A stretch of 64,000 nucleotides of DNA from Maribacter aestuarii (GTDB lineage: Bacteria > Bacteroidota > Bacteroidia > Flavobacteriales > Flavobacteriaceae): assembly GCF_027474845.2 (NCBI RefSeq), contig NZ_CP107031.2, positions 1,006,501 through 1,070,500 of the forward strand. The letters run 5' to 3'. How positions within the stretch are numbered: position 1 is the stretch's first letter; each line of letters begins with the position of its first letter. Made by a program: the position numbers and the translations under genes. The notes below the pieces were generated by a model, which saw only the letters and a list, made by a program, of their open reading frames with translations, had not been told where the DNA came from and ran no database searches. Below, one piece after another: positions 35,617-44,513 of this stretch.

Positions 35617-36608
35617 TCAGGATAGTTTTGAAGAAAAAGTAGGATGAGTTATGGAAATGACCACATTACCTTTTTTGTGTCCCTTTTCAACATAGCGATG
35701 TGCTTCTGCCGCCTGCTCCAAAGAGTAAATCCGGTCTATGACCGGTTTCAGCATATTTTGCGCAACAAGCTCACCAAGAAAAATCAGGTCTTCCGTGTTT
35801 TCGCTTGCGACCCCACCTATCACCTTCTTGTCGCTCGTTATATTCGTCCATAATCCTAAAAGGATAGGTTTTAGTGACATATGAACCGATCTCAGATAGA
35901 CCCCTCTTTTTTTGAGTGCCCTTACACATCCTAAAAACGGGCTCTTACCCACGGTATCAAATATGACATCGTATATCTCTCCGTTTTTGGTAAAATCTTC
36001 TCTAGTGTAATCAACTACCTTGTCGGCACCTAAAGATTTTACCATTTCAAGATTTGCAGTGCTGCATACTCCCGTAACTTCCGCGCCATAGTACTTAGCA
36101 AGCTGCACCGCATACGTGCCGAGACTACCCGAAGCTCCATAAATCAAGACCTTTTGTCCACTCTGAATATTTGCCTTTCTTAGGAAATACAATGCGGTAT
36201 TTCCTCCAAAATAAATAGCAGCGGCCTCTTGGAAACTTACATTAGCCGGCTTTATAGCCAGCACGCGATCTTCAGGTACACAGGCGTACTCGGCATAGGT
36301 ACCTGAATTACCACCGTAGACCGACCCAAAAACAGCGTCCCCTTTTCTAAACTTCATCACATCCTTACCAACCTCTTCAACCACACCAGCAATATCAACT
36401 CCCAAAATCTTTTTTTAGGCCTAAAGATTCCAGCGAATAATCTCACCAATATGGCTGGATCCGGCTTTCGCATGCGCACATCACCAGAAGTAACCGTAGT
36501 GGCTTTTATTTGAATGAGCACTTCATCGTTCTTGGGATTAGGTTTTGCAATATCCTTAAGTTGCAAAACCTCTGGAGGACCATAATTTTCGTATAAAATT
36601 GCCTTCAT
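35617..36608 (-). pseudogene. NAD(P)-dependent alcohol dehydrogenase, frameshifted
   Basis: The protein is split. Residues 1-66 ([19 protein letters not shown] through AGIFRPKK) are in one frame and the rest ([18 protein letters not shown] onward to 35617) in another. Adding one base to the A7 run at 36410-36416 restores a normal MDR enzyme of about 330 aa with [28 protein letters not shown] and nucleotide-binding [20 protein letters not shown]. As in two other genes here, one base is missing from an A/T homopolymer. It is likely a zinc-type or quinone-type oxidoreductase; whether it is dead or only misread is open. Confidence 0.75.
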
Positions 36609-36765
36609 GAGCTTTATTTTGGAATACTCTTAGTAGTGCATTCCGACTGGTTTGCAAAATTGAAAAGATAGGCATAAGAATTTCTTGAGTACATTGTATT
36701 ACCAAACCCGGATAAATGGTCAAATGATTCAATTAAAAAATTGGTTTGGAGAAGCTTATAAGATT

Positions 36766-36945
36766 TTAAAGTTCCGTTCTTCTCGACATCAAGGATGCGA
36801 TTAGAAGCCCCAAACCTAAACCAACCAGCACCGAAGCCACCAATAGCAATGGTGATGTCTGAAGAAATATCATTCCGACACCAATGCCAATTAGGGTCAT
36901 TCCACCAATGGCCCAGCTACTTTTGTCCTCTTTTTTGTTTGTCAT
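36766..36945 (-). CDS. Small membrane protein, unknown function
   Basis: 59 aa: a polar start (MTNKKEDKSSWAIG) followed by two hydrophobic helices (MTLIGIGVGMIFL and LLLVASVLVGLGLGLLIASLM) and a basic tail (SRRTEL). The ATG at 36945 is the only good start. Helical hairpins of this size are often membrane-stress peptides or subunits. No family was recognised. It lies 64 nt after the toroid-like gene and could be the last member of that operon. Confidence 0.6.
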   Translation of the reverse strand: MTNKKEDKSSWAIGGMTLIGIGVGMIFLQTSPLLLVASVLVGLGLGLLIASLMSRRTEL

Positions 36946-37009
36946 AGTATTGTAATTTCAGTTCATATGGCAATATCGGAACGAATAGAAAAGCATCCTA
37001 TGACAAAAA

Positions 37010-37957
37010 TCAGACAAAAGAAAATTGTGGTTCCTCAATGCCAAAATGTTTCAATACCCTTAGTGCCCTCAGAGTATTCCACCGGCTGCGTTTCCCAGCT
37101 TTTTCCATATCAAAATGTGTTCGCCCGGGATGTTTGGCCTGTACGTTCCATGTGCCATCTTTGTTTCTCTTTTGTAAGAGCACCTCAATGGCGGGTTGCA
37201 TGCGTTTGTCCCACGGAAGTTTTGCAGATTGAAAATAATCCAAAGCACTTAAAATGTCGTACCTCCAACGTCTAGGATAAGATAGCTGTAAAAAGTCTTT
37301 ATTGATGATTTTTCCGGTTCTGTCCGATTTATAAAGCTGATGTAGTAAAATAAATTCTTGGGATAATCGAATCGCTTTTTGCACCTCATCCAACCGATAC
37401 TTATATCCGTTATTTACATATTCCGTAAGACCTTCCAATACAGATAACGTTGTATGTAGCGAACTATGCCTTGCACCGGAACGGTTTAATCGGCAATTAA
37501 AGCCTCCATCGGGCATTATTTGGGTCAACATGCAATCAACAACAGATTTTAATTCTTTTTCATTGGTTTTGAAATAAGAAGCATAGTTTAAGAACATTCC
37601 GTTAATGCATTGATCACTCAATTGCTTTGCGCCTGTTGGTAAAATACCCCCATCATTTGCTTTCTCATTTTTCAGGATTATAGCAATGGATTCTCTAATG
37701 AGTGAATTATCCGGCGCCATACAAAGGCTGCGTAAGTCGATCAGGGTATAATGGGTGGATGTCCATTTGGGTTGATAGAACTTTTGGCCCCAATTTCCAT
37801 CTGGTTTACGTTTTGAGAGGAATTGGGCCGCCCAGCCTTCAGAGGCAATTCGTTTTCTTAAATCATCGCGCTCTGTTAACAGCAGATCACGGTATACTTG
37901 ATATCGAATGGAAATATCTCCTGATAAAAGCCACTGTATTCTATTTTTAGAATTCAT
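37010..37957 (-). CDS. Alpha/alpha-toroid (prenyltransferase/squalene-oxidase-repeat-like) protein
   Basis: 315 aa. Repeats of the GNWGQ / DGGILPTG / DGGFNCRLNRSGARHSSLHTTL / KRNKDGTWNV type, spread along the chain, are characteristic of the alpha/alpha toroid of terpene cyclases and prenyltransferases. The catalytic Asp motif DxDD is not evident, so cyclase activity is not claimed. It is presumably cytosolic. It starts 29 nt after the gene at 37987-38511, in the downstream part of a long minus-strand operon. Confidence 0.72.
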   Translation of the reverse strand: MNSKNRIQWLLSGDISIRYQVYRDLLLTERDDLRKRIASEGWAAQFLSKRKPDGNWGQKFYQPKWTSTHYTLIDLRSLCMAPDNSLIRESIAIILKNEKANDGGILPTGAKQLSDQCINGMFLNYASYFKTNEKELKSVVDCMLTQIMPDGGFNCRLNRSGARHSSLHTTLSVLEGLTEYVNNGYKYRLDEVQKAIRLSQEFILLHQLYKSDRTGKIINKDFLQLSYPRRWRYDILSALDYFQSAKLPWDKRMQPAIEVLLQKRNKDGTWNVQAKHPGRTHFDMEKAGKRSRWNTLRALRVLKHFGIEEPQFSFV

Positions 37958-37986
37958 ATGCTTTTATGATGTTTTCAATACTATAT

Positions 37987-38511
37987 TTACCCCTCCAATT
38001 CTGCAAACAATACCATATAATTATGCCCTTCTTTTTTGGCACATTTTGGGCAATAGGCGTAGTGCACATAATAATTTTTAGCCTTTTGTTTCTGCTTATC
38101 CAAATAAGCATTCATCTGTTTGATGAATTTTGGAACCGCTTTAAAGGCCCCATCAAAAACCTTGCTAACGAAAGTGCCCGAAAGATTGATATTTTCTGCC
38201 TCCATTATAAAATTTTCCACAGACAAAAATAAGTCCGTTTTAAAGGCACTTGGATCCGAGAACAATAAGAGAACATCCTCTTTATTGGCAGCAAGACTAT
38301 TAGAATCTTCCGCTAGCCTCATCATTTTTGTTACCTTATTACCAATCATGGGAGGCAAGGGAATATGAAAAAGTGTAGGCACCGATGCTTTGATAAATTT
38401 CTTACGGTCCCAATGATAGGTTTTTTTATCCCATTTTTCAGGATGAAAGGTCGCACAACATTCTTCATTTCTTTTCACGATAACCGTACTATCTTCGTTT
38501 CGTTTTTTCAT
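37987..38511 (-). CDS. Conserved-looking protein of unknown function
   Basis: 174 aa, soluble. A region ATFHPEKWDKKTYHWDRKKFIK is followed by LFHIPLPPMIGNKVTKMMRLAE, and near the C-terminus YCPKCAKKEGH provides a single Cys pair. I do not recognise a family. Together with the acetyltransferase, FMN-binding and GyrI-like genes upstream it belongs to the operon that begins at the box 42119-42130. Confidence 0.65.
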   Translation of the reverse strand: MKKRNEDSTVIVKRNEECCATFHPEKWDKKTYHWDRKKFIKASVPTLFHIPLPPMIGNKVTKMMRLAEDSNSLAANKEDVLLLFSDPSAFKTDLFLSVENFIMEAENINLSGTFVSKVFDGAFKAVPKFIKQMNAYLDKQKQKAKNYYVHYAYCPKCAKKEGHNYMVLFAELEG

Positions 38512-38562
38512 GACCCTATAATTAATTTCATGACCCCCTATACTGCATAAAGTACCAATCGC

Positions 38563-39345
38563 TTACATTCTAATTTTCTCTTTTGTTGAAAGTTCTTTTT
38601 TGAGAATATTTCTGAATCGGGTAGCGCTTATATAATGGTCTTCCAACAACTTTCCATTATGTAAAAGGTTAAAAACCCCATAGCCCGAAGGCGCATGCTT
38701 GGCTTCTTTCGCCGTTTTTATTTTCTCTACTTTGAGATCAATATCATGGTCCATGGCTACATTCAAAATAGCTTCAACCGATTTTTCTTGCCAAGGACAT
38801 TGATCAGCATATAGCAAATGCCAGCCTTGATATTTTTCTTGTTCTGCGGTCCAGTCTATAAGGGTAGGATTTGACGCTGTGGTATTCCATTTTTTTGACA
38901 ACAATTCAAACCTTCCTCTGCGGTCAACTTCAATGAACCCGTTGTTTTCAAAAATACTTTTGTTGGCAATCCAAACACCTGTACTGGTCATCACACAAAC
39001 CCCATCCATATTGTTAGACTTGGCCTCCCTTTCAGCTTCATTTATGAGCAGGGTGCCGTAGCCTTTGTTCCGGTCTTTTTTGGAGTAAACATACATGCAA
39101 TGAATGAACATATAATTATCGGCATCAACAGGTCTCCACGCATATTTGGCAGGAACGTATTCTATAAAGCCGATCATTTTGTCATCGGCATTTTTAAGAA
39201 TTTTCAGCTGTAATCCCTCCTTATATCTTTTTTCAAACCATTTCCGTTTGTTCTCAAAACCCGGATTGGTAATATCTTTGACACAAAAAAGGGTTTCTTG
39301 CTTTACATTTTCAGGGGTGACCGTTATAATTTTTTTCGGAATCAT
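38563..39345 (-). CDS. GNAT acetyltransferase with YoaP-like C-terminal domain
   Basis: 260 aa. The N-terminal half is a GNAT fold with the acetyl-CoA loop DRNKGYGTLLINEAEREA near residues 92-110. The C-terminal half (about 165-260) resembles the YoaP domain: YQGWHLLYADQCPWQEKSVEAILNVAMDHDI, a thioredoxin-like segment that contains a Cys-Pro-Trp motif. Such proteins are annotated as N-acetyltransferases with an unknown acceptor. It lies 18 nt after the FMN-binding gene. Confidence 0.82.
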   Translation of the reverse strand: MIPKKIITVTPENVKQETLFCVKDITNPGFENKRKWFEKRYKEGLQLKILKNADDKMIGFIEYVPAKYAWRPVDADNYMFIHCMYVYSKKDRNKGYGTLLINEAEREAKSNNMDGVCVMTSTGVWIANKSIFENNGFIEVDRRGRFELLSKKWNTTASNPTLIDWTAEQEKYQGWHLLYADQCPWQEKSVEAILNVAMDHDIDLKVEKIKTAKEAKHAPSGYGVFNLLHNGKLLEDHYISATRFRNILKKELSTKEKIRM

Positions 39346-39363
39346 TTTTTCAAAACTTAAAAC

Positions 39364-40038
39364 TCATACTCCTTCTAAATAGTTGCGATATTTTCGCAAG
39401 CCTTCATTCATCATTTCAACAGCCCCTTTACTGGTCATCGTCGCTCCTGAAATACCTTCCACGATAATACCATCATCAGCTCTCTTTTCAATTGCTTTTT
39501 GAAGATTAAAGATTTTCTGCTCAAAATTTATTTTTGTGTCAATGAATTGATTTTCAAACGACGATTGGGTCATTGCGGCACCATACCCTTCTGATTCTGC
39601 TTTGTGTTCAAAAGCTACTTTTTTGATTTCTAAAGACTTTCGGTCAACCAGCACATTGGCCCAGATGGCCCCTCCAAATCCCTTACCTTGAACGGGTAGA
39701 ATTGAAGTATCCGTGTTTTTAATTTCAAATATCGGCATCACAGTTACTTGTCCTGGTCTCATCATAGCCTTGTAAAGGCCTATTGCCCTTGTCATGTCTA
39801 TTGGGTTAACCGTTCCGGTTGCATCAAGTTCTTTGAAAATCATCAATGAATCAATATTGGTGGAATCGGAGAAAGTTGGTTCGGCAAATTTTGCTAGTTC
39901 CCTTATGACAGCAGGCACCTTTGTCACTGCTACGGGTTGCTGCGTTACTTCGTCGATTTGCGGTTGTGCCGTTTCCTTATTTTCTTTACAGTTCCAAATT
40001 AGTGGAACAATAAGTAACACTAGTAGTTTTGCTTTCAT
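39364..40038 (-). CDS. FMN-binding domain lipoprotein
   Basis: 224 aa. The signal MKAKLLVLLIVPLIWNC is a lipobox. Near the C-terminus VEGISGATMTSKGAVEMM is the FMN-binding motif (S-G-A-T-x-T), in which FMN is attached covalently through phosphodiester to the Thr, as in NqrC. A role in electron transfer outside the inner membrane follows. The transcript continues to the acetyltransferase gene. Confidence 0.82.
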   Translation of the reverse strand: MKAKLLVLLIVPLIWNCKENKETAQPQIDEVTQQPVAVTKVPAVIRELAKFAEPTFSDSTNIDSLMIFKELDATGTVNPIDMTRAIGLYKAMMRPGQVTVMPIFEIKNTDTSILPVQGKGFGGAIWANVLVDRKSLEIKKVAFEHKAESEGYGAAMTQSSFENQFIDTKINFEQKIFNLQKAIEKRADDGIIVEGISGATMTSKGAVEMMNEGLRKYRNYLEGV

Positions 40039-40060
40039 CGTATCAATTTTTTTAGATGAT

Positions 40061-40618
40061 TCAGCCTCTTTTTATCAATTGTTTTCTGTACGTTATTTTT
40101 TTATTTGGAACGTCCCAAATCTCCATGACGGGTGTATCAGATTCATATCCATTTTCTTCTACATATCTTTCCAACGCGGGATAAACTTTGATTATACCAA
40201 GTATCACGGAAGACATTCCCCTATTGGGAAACTCGGCTACAAGGTATTCTCCGAGAGGATATTCGGAAACTTCAAAATCAGCCCTTATGGCATCCAACTT
40301 ATCAAAATCAGTTTCTAGAATGCATCCTACATCAGATCGTAATGTGCTTTTTTCTTTAGTCTTCGGGTTATCGTAATAAATGCCAAAACCTTTTGTGGTT
40401 TCAATACCGTGGTCATCGATTAAATTTTGGTACACCCGATCCGAAACGATAGCGCTCTGAGCGTAATCTCCGGTCATTTTTTCATAGACCAAAGTCTCGC
40501 CTCCACATTGGATAATTTCAGGAGATATTTTTGTAAAACCACCGTAATAGGCAAAGGCACCTATCATTGCTACTAGGATTAAGCCAAGGATGCCAAGAAA
40601 TATGGTTTTACCTTTCAT
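40061..40618 (-). CDS. Membrane-anchored GyrI-like ligand-binding protein
   Basis: 185 aa. One N-terminal helix (residues 5-27) is followed by a GyrI-like small-molecule-binding domain (GIETTKGFGIYYDNPKTKEKSTLRSDVGC and KVYPALERYVEENGYESDTPVMEIWD). The anchored form would sample the extracytoplasmic side. Ligand unknown. It lies 11 nt after the SDR gene and 22 nt before the FMN-binding gene. Confidence 0.8.
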   Translation of the reverse strand: MKGKTIFLGILGLILVAMIGAFAYYGGFTKISPEIIQCGGETLVYEKMTGDYAQSAIVSDRVYQNLIDDHGIETTKGFGIYYDNPKTKEKSTLRSDVGCILETDFDKLDAIRADFEVSEYPLGEYLVAEFPNRGMSSVILGIIKVYPALERYVEENGYESDTPVMEIWDVPNKKITYRKQLIKRG

Positions 40619-40629
40619 TTTTTAGGTTT

Positions 40630-41394
40630 TTATGAAGTCAACATTCCCCCATCAACCACATGGGTACAACCCGTAATGAACTTACTTTCATCAGAAGCCA
40701 AAAACAAGGCCATATCGGCAATTTCGCTAGACTCTATATACCTTCCAAATGGCACGGTAGCCTCAAATCCTTTCATAACTTGATCTGGGTTTTCAGGATC
40801 CATTTCCTTTTCAATACGCCGCATCATATCGTTGTTGACGGGACCTGGATGAATACTGTTTACGCGTATTTTTCGTTCTGCGTTCTCTAGGGCCGCTACA
40901 CGCATGAGGCCGATAACACCATGTTTGCTGGCCACATAAGCACCGAGACCTGCAAAACCCTTAAGACCTGCTACGGAAGAAGTAATCATAACACTGCCGC
41001 CTTCTCCCATTTTGGGAATAACATGCTTACAACCCAACCACACCCCCTTAAGGTTAATAGCTATGACCTTATCGAACATTTCATCGGGATATTCGGCTAT
41101 AGGCTTTGACGTACCTTCTATACCGGCATTGGCAAAAAAGATGTCGATTTTATCGTATACTTCCAGCGTGTGTTCCACAAACTTTTTTGTATCGGTAGCT
41201 TTAGAAACATCGGCAACACAATACGATAGGTTCTCATGGTCTAATTCTAAACTGGCCTTTTCCAATACATCTTTATTTAGATCTACAATGACCACTTTAG
41301 CGCCCTCATGCAAGAAAAGCTTTGCTGTTGCTTTTCCTATTCCACCTGCCCCACCTGTAATGATGGCAACTTTACCTCTTAATCGTTCCATCAT
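40630..41394 (-). CDS. SDR-family oxidoreductase
   Basis: 254 aa from ATG 41394 or the adjoining ATG at 41391, which follows the WG-repeat stop by 2-5 nt. TGGAGGIGKATA is the NAD(P)-binding motif, NAGIEG follows, the catalytic Tyr and Lys are in GAYVASKHG, and Ser in MITSSVAGL. Classic short-chain dehydrogenase with a 250-aa length, usually NAD(P)H-dependent. Substrate unknown. It is the second gene of the operon. Confidence 0.9.
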   Translation of the reverse strand: MMERLRGKVAIITGGAGGIGKATAKLFLHEGAKVVIVDLNKDVLEKASLELDHENLSYCVADVSKATDTKKFVEHTLEVYDKIDIFFANAGIEGTSKPIAEYPDEMFDKVIAINLKGVWLGCKHVIPKMGEGGSVMITSSVAGLKGFAGLGAYVASKHGVIGLMRVAALENAERKIRVNSIHPGPVNNDMMRRIEKEMDPENPDQVMKGFEATVPFGRYIESSEIADMALFLASDESKFITGCTHVVDGGMLTS

Positions 41395-41396
41395 CC

Positions 41397-42065
41397 TTAA
41401 TTTTGTTGATTCAAATCTATTTTGCGTACCTCCCATTTACCTTCTTCATTTTTTACCCTAAGTAAATTCTCAGAAAGTAATTTTGCCCTTATATCCGGGG
41501 TTTGGTAGCGTTTTTTGGACATCAGGATATTCTGCCTTTCGGCAATGGGCCAAAGCATTTCCCCTTTGGCATTCAACAAAACTTCAGTAAAGGTGTAATC
41601 GTAGATATTCAATTGAAACTTATTTTTTCCCCTAAAGTCTTTTCTGCCATATATACCAATTGCCTTACCATCATCGAACTCGGTAACATTCAAATAGTCG
41701 GGCTCTATGACAACTTTTCCGCTGGTATCCATGAAGCCATAATAGGGTATATCTTCTTCCTTCATTTCTTGGATGATACATAGTCCCTCTTTAAATTTTG
41801 GATATTCGACACCTTCAACACCAGGCTTGGTAGTATTGACGTTGGCGTTCCAGACGATATCACTCCTAAAGTCTATGACCAATTTTCCAGTTTTATCAAT
41901 AAAACCCCATTGATTTCCCTTTCTAACGGCGGCCAGGCCTTCGCTAAAGGGCGCTACCCAGTCGAGACCATCTAATGTGGGCTTGTTCATACTCTCAACT
42001 GTTTGTGAAATACCGAAAAAAGGTGCTGTAATAAGCAAAGCGAGTACTAGTACTATATCTTTCAT
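41397..42065 (-). CDS. Secreted WG-repeat protein
   Basis: 222 aa from ATG 42065 (MKDIVLVLALLITAPFFGISQ), a clear signal peptide; a longer frame upstream would bury the signal. Tandem WG repeats are visible: KGNQWGFIDKTGKLVIDF and IPYYGFMDTSGKVVIEPDY. WG repeats form propeller-like extracytoplasmic modules. It is the first gene of a seven-gene run (WG, SDR, GyrI-like, FMN-binding, GNAT-YoaP, unknown, toroid) with gaps of 2-51 nt and a box with a TACCTTCG element in front. Confidence 0.82.
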   Translation of the reverse strand: MKDIVLVLALLITAPFFGISQTVESMNKPTLDGLDWVAPFSEGLAAVRKGNQWGFIDKTGKLVIDFRSDIVWNANVNTTKPGVEGVEYPKFKEGLCIIQEMKEEDIPYYGFMDTSGKVVIEPDYLNVTEFDDGKAIGIYGRKDFRGKNKFQLNIYDYTFTEVLLNAKGEMLWPIAERQNILMSKKRYQTPDIRAKLLSENLLRVKNEEGKWEVRKIDLNQQN

Positions 42066-42118
42066 CTTGTTATGTTTTTTGTTTGTTCGAAGGTAGTATC
42101 GCAGTTCTTTTCTTAAAA

Positions 42119-42130
42119 TGATATTTGTCA
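42119..42130 (-). promoter_or_regulatory. TGAY-N4-RTCA box before WG-repeat operon
   Basis: TGATATTTGTCA; TACCTTCG (minus, 42095-42088) follows at 23 nt. This is the first box after a 13-kb stretch without any. Confidence 0.7.
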
Positions 42131-42294
42131 GTCTTACCGCATCTAAAAGAGGTTGCTTAATTGTCAATACCTAAAGCTGAATTACCTATTGCTCGAAGTA
42201 TATGATGACCATTGCGCAAGATTTCCTTTCTGCCGTAAAGCCAGGTCGGTTTTAACACTGTCAACAAAAAAGATAAGTTGCTCCTTTTGTTTAA

Positions 42295-42747
42295 TTAGAA
42301 CATCAAATTCGAATAGATCATGCTTTTCAAATCTTTGGGAAGACTGTCCCGAATGTCCTCCATCTCACCAAGTGAAACATACTTTCTTAGATAAATAAAA
42401 GTCGTATCCACATAGCGCTCTGCCACCTCATCGCTATATTCAAAGTCATTGACTTCAGCCGGCCAATCATGGGCACGGACCAAATCCAAAAACTCCGCCA
42501 TTTTTCTTACTTTGGGTTTTTTCTTTTTGATATTCCATCCGTTTACGTAGATCGCTTTTAAGAACATGGGTAGTTGGGCAATGAATTGGAGCGATTCTTC
42601 CGGTGGAATAATATCCCTTAGAGCGTGCATGATGGCGGTAAAAATGCGCCCCGCCTTGTCGCGGTCATTAGCCATATTCATTTCCTTTGCATAGTCCTTT
42701 ATAAAGGTATTTCCTTCTGTTGCATATTGATTAAAGTTGAGAGCCAT
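42295..42747 (-). CDS. DUF2267 protein
   Basis: 150 aa from ATG 42747 (MALNFNQYATEGNTFIKDY). It consists of an all-helical DUF2267 domain with AGRIFTAIMHALRDIIPPEESLQFIAQLPMFLKAIYVNGW. DUF2267 proteins are small cytosolic proteins that often occur with stress and hypoxia genes; function unknown. It shares a divergent operator with the hibernation factor gene, 55 nt away on each side. Confidence 0.88.
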   Translation of the reverse strand: MALNFNQYATEGNTFIKDYAKEMNMANDRDKAGRIFTAIMHALRDIIPPEESLQFIAQLPMFLKAIYVNGWNIKKKKPKVRKMAEFLDLVRAHDWPAEVNDFEYSDEVAERYVDTTFIYLRKYVSLGEMEDIRDSLPKDLKSMIYSNLMF

Positions 42748-42802
42748 GATTTCCATTTTTAAAGTGAGATGTGAAATTTAGAATTAACGGCAACTTTTGA
42801 AA

Positions 42803-42814
42803 TGATATAAATCA
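42803..42814. promoter_or_regulatory. TGAY-N4-RTCA box, divergent (DUF2267 / hpf)
   Basis: TGATATAAATCA. A perfect TACTTTTG (42838-42845) lies 23 nt to the right. To the left TAAATTTC (minus, 42780-42773) lies at 22 nt. The start codons are 55 nt from the box on both sides. Confidence 0.78.
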
Positions 42815-42869
42815 TTTTATGAAAAGAATAGCATAGATACTTTTGGATGGAAACATTAAAGAACATATC

Positions 42870-43181
42870 ATGACCATACACATCCAATATGTACAGATGC
42901 CAGAAAGCGAATCGCTGAGCAAGATTGTAACCCGTAACCTACAAAAAATGGCACATAAGTATCAATTCGTTATCCGTGCCGATGTTTTTTTTAAACTAGG
43001 GCAAGGCAAGGACGGAAAAGATAAAATCTGTGAAATAAAACTAAGCGCTCCCGGTCCACAGCTATTTGCCAAATCCACCGAAGATAATTTTGAAAAGGCA
43101 GCCGCGGAAACGATTAGCGATTTAGACCGACAGTTAAGAAAGCGAAAAGAAAAATTCGCTAGACGTAAAAAAGCCATTTAA
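42870..43181 (+). CDS. hpf: Ribosome hibernation promoting factor (HPF/RaiA-like)
   Basis: 103 aa from ATG 42870. The fold beta-alpha-beta3-alpha is suggested by TIHIQYVQMPESESLSKIVTRNLQKMA and the later CEIKLSAPGPQLFAKSTEDNFEKAAAETISDLDRQLRK, the typical end of a short HPF. It binds the 30S decoding region, pairs or silences 70S ribosomes and protects them in stationary or low-oxygen phases. The next gene, the first USP, begins 1 nt later, so both are produced together on a box-dependent promoter. Confidence 0.88.
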   Translation: MTIHIQYVQMPESESLSKIVTRNLQKMAHKYQFVIRADVFFKLGQGKDGKDKICEIKLSAPGPQLFAKSTEDNFEKAAAETISDLDRQLRKRKEKFARRKKAI

Positions 43182-43182
43182 A

Positions 43183-44013
43183 ATGAAGAAAATACTCGTA
43201 CCCGTTGATTTTTCCGAACCCTCAGCTTATGCTTTGGAGGTCGCAGCAAAAATAGCCGAATTACAGAAGGCCGAAATTGTTGTACTACATATGTTAGGAC
43301 TCTCGGAAGCGGTACTAACCAAAGACGAGACCCAAGAATATGAAGAGGCAAAATATTATATGGAGCTGGCCAGAAAGCGGTTCAAAAGTTTTTTGAACAA
43401 ACCGTACTTAAAGGATATTAAAATAAAACAAATCGTCCAGAATTATAAAATATTCAAAGAGTTGAACAAAGTAGCACAAGAACAACATATTGATTTGATT
43501 GTCATGGGCTCCCACGGAACAAGTGGGATAAGCGAGATTTTTGTAGGCTCCAATACCGAAAAAGTGGTACGGACCTCAGATGTGCCAGTCCTTGTAGTAA
43601 AAGAACAAAACCAAGACTTCCAAATCAAAAAAATCCTGTTCGCCTGTGATTTTACCGATGATACGATTTTAGCCTTTAAAAATGTTATCGCCTTTGCAGC
43701 CGCTTTTTCAGCTAAGTTGAAACTGGTTTATATCAATACTCCATATGATCGCTTTCTAAGTACTACTGAAATAGAGGAACGTATCTCAAAATTCTTTTAT
43801 AAAGCCGGTGATGCTCAACAAGAGGTCGTGATCCATAATGATTACAATGTAGAGCAGGGACTAATGAACTATTCCAAAAAGGGGAATTTTGATGTACTGG
43901 CAATGCCTACGCGTGGTAAAAAACCCTTTTTACATTTCCTTCTTGGTAGCCGAAGTATTGGTGAAGACGTCGTTAACCATGCAAACCTTCCTGTACTTAC
44001 GTTTAAAATCTAA
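43183..44013 (+). CDS. Tandem-domain universal stress protein (USP 1)
   Basis: 276 aa with two UspA domains. The first carries the ATP-binding motif G-2x-G-9x-GS (VMGSHGTSGISEIFVGSNT, about residues 107-125). The second ends in AMPTRGKKPFLHFLLGSRSIGEDV, closer to a true motif than in the other copies. USPs bind ATP or nucleotides and support survival under arrest. Together with hpf it forms a two-gene unit. Confidence 0.9.
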   Translation: MKKILVPVDFSEPSAYALEVAAKIAELQKAEIVVLHMLGLSEAVLTKDETQEYEEAKYYMELARKRFKSFLNKPYLKDIKIKQIVQNYKIFKELNKVAQEQHIDLIVMGSHGTSGISEIFVGSNTEKVVRTSDVPVLVVKEQNQDFQIKKILFACDFTDDTILAFKNVIAFAAAFSAKLKLVYINTPYDRFLSTTEIEERISKFFYKAGDAQQEVVIHNDYNVEQGLMNYSKKGNFDVLAMPTRGKKPFLHFLLGSRSIGEDVVNHANLPVLTFKI

Positions 44014-44054
44014 GCATAAAAGCAAGTTGATCGAACCATCGAAGAAAAATAGGC

Positions 44055-44456
44055 CTACTTCAACAACAATTCAATCTTAGCTAAAATTACCAGTTCAGAT
44101 TTGTTCTTTCCTGCAAAGGAATTGGCAATGGCACCAGCTGTCTTTTTGGTCAAGGATTTTATTTCTTCTGAAAACGCGTGTGGATGTTCGTTATAAAAAT
44201 CCTTGAATTCCTCATAACAGTCTTCGCTGCTCCGGCCGTATTCCATAAGTCCATCGAAAACGATTTCAATCTGGTTTGCGGCATCCGTACCGTAACGATC
44301 TGTAAAATCATCCACATATAGCCAATCTTCCTTGACGATTTCCTTCACTTTGGTCCATTCTTTATCATGTACACTACCATCACTTATGGCCACGGCATAA
44401 AACAGTTTACCTAAGCTTTCGTAGAGCATGTTCATAGTTCTAGCTGTATTTTTCAT
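44055..44456 (-). CDS. TerB-like helical protein
   Basis: 133 aa. The segment AVAISDGSVHDKEWTKVKEIVKEDW is the TerB-type helix with acidic residues that bind metal, followed by further helices. TerB-like proteins are cytosolic scaffolds of metal/phage stress systems. There is no other ter gene in sight. It has its own promoter (TATTTTTA, 23 nt from the box at 44514). Confidence 0.75.
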   Translation of the reverse strand: MKNTARTMNMLYESLGKLFYAVAISDGSVHDKEWTKVKEIVKEDWLYVDDFTDRYGTDAANQIEIVFDGLMEYGRSSEDCYEEFKDFYNEHPHAFSEEIKSLTKKTAGAIANSFAGKNKSELVILAKIELLLK

Positions 44457-44513
44457 CCTCTCTGATTTAATTACTACTGCTTTAAAAATAGAATACCCAT
44501 AGCTGCCTTTATA

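Noticed and set aside
35617..36608. Programmed frameshifting in the alcohol dehydrogenase
   Set aside because: MDR enzymes of this type are not known to need it, and the split falls inside the catalytic domain; a missing base is simpler.
42803..42814. The box as a standard -35 hexamer region
   Set aside because: Bacteroidota promoters use TTTG near -33 and TAnnTTTG near -7; the 12-bp palindrome recurs with constant spacing and is better explained as an operator.
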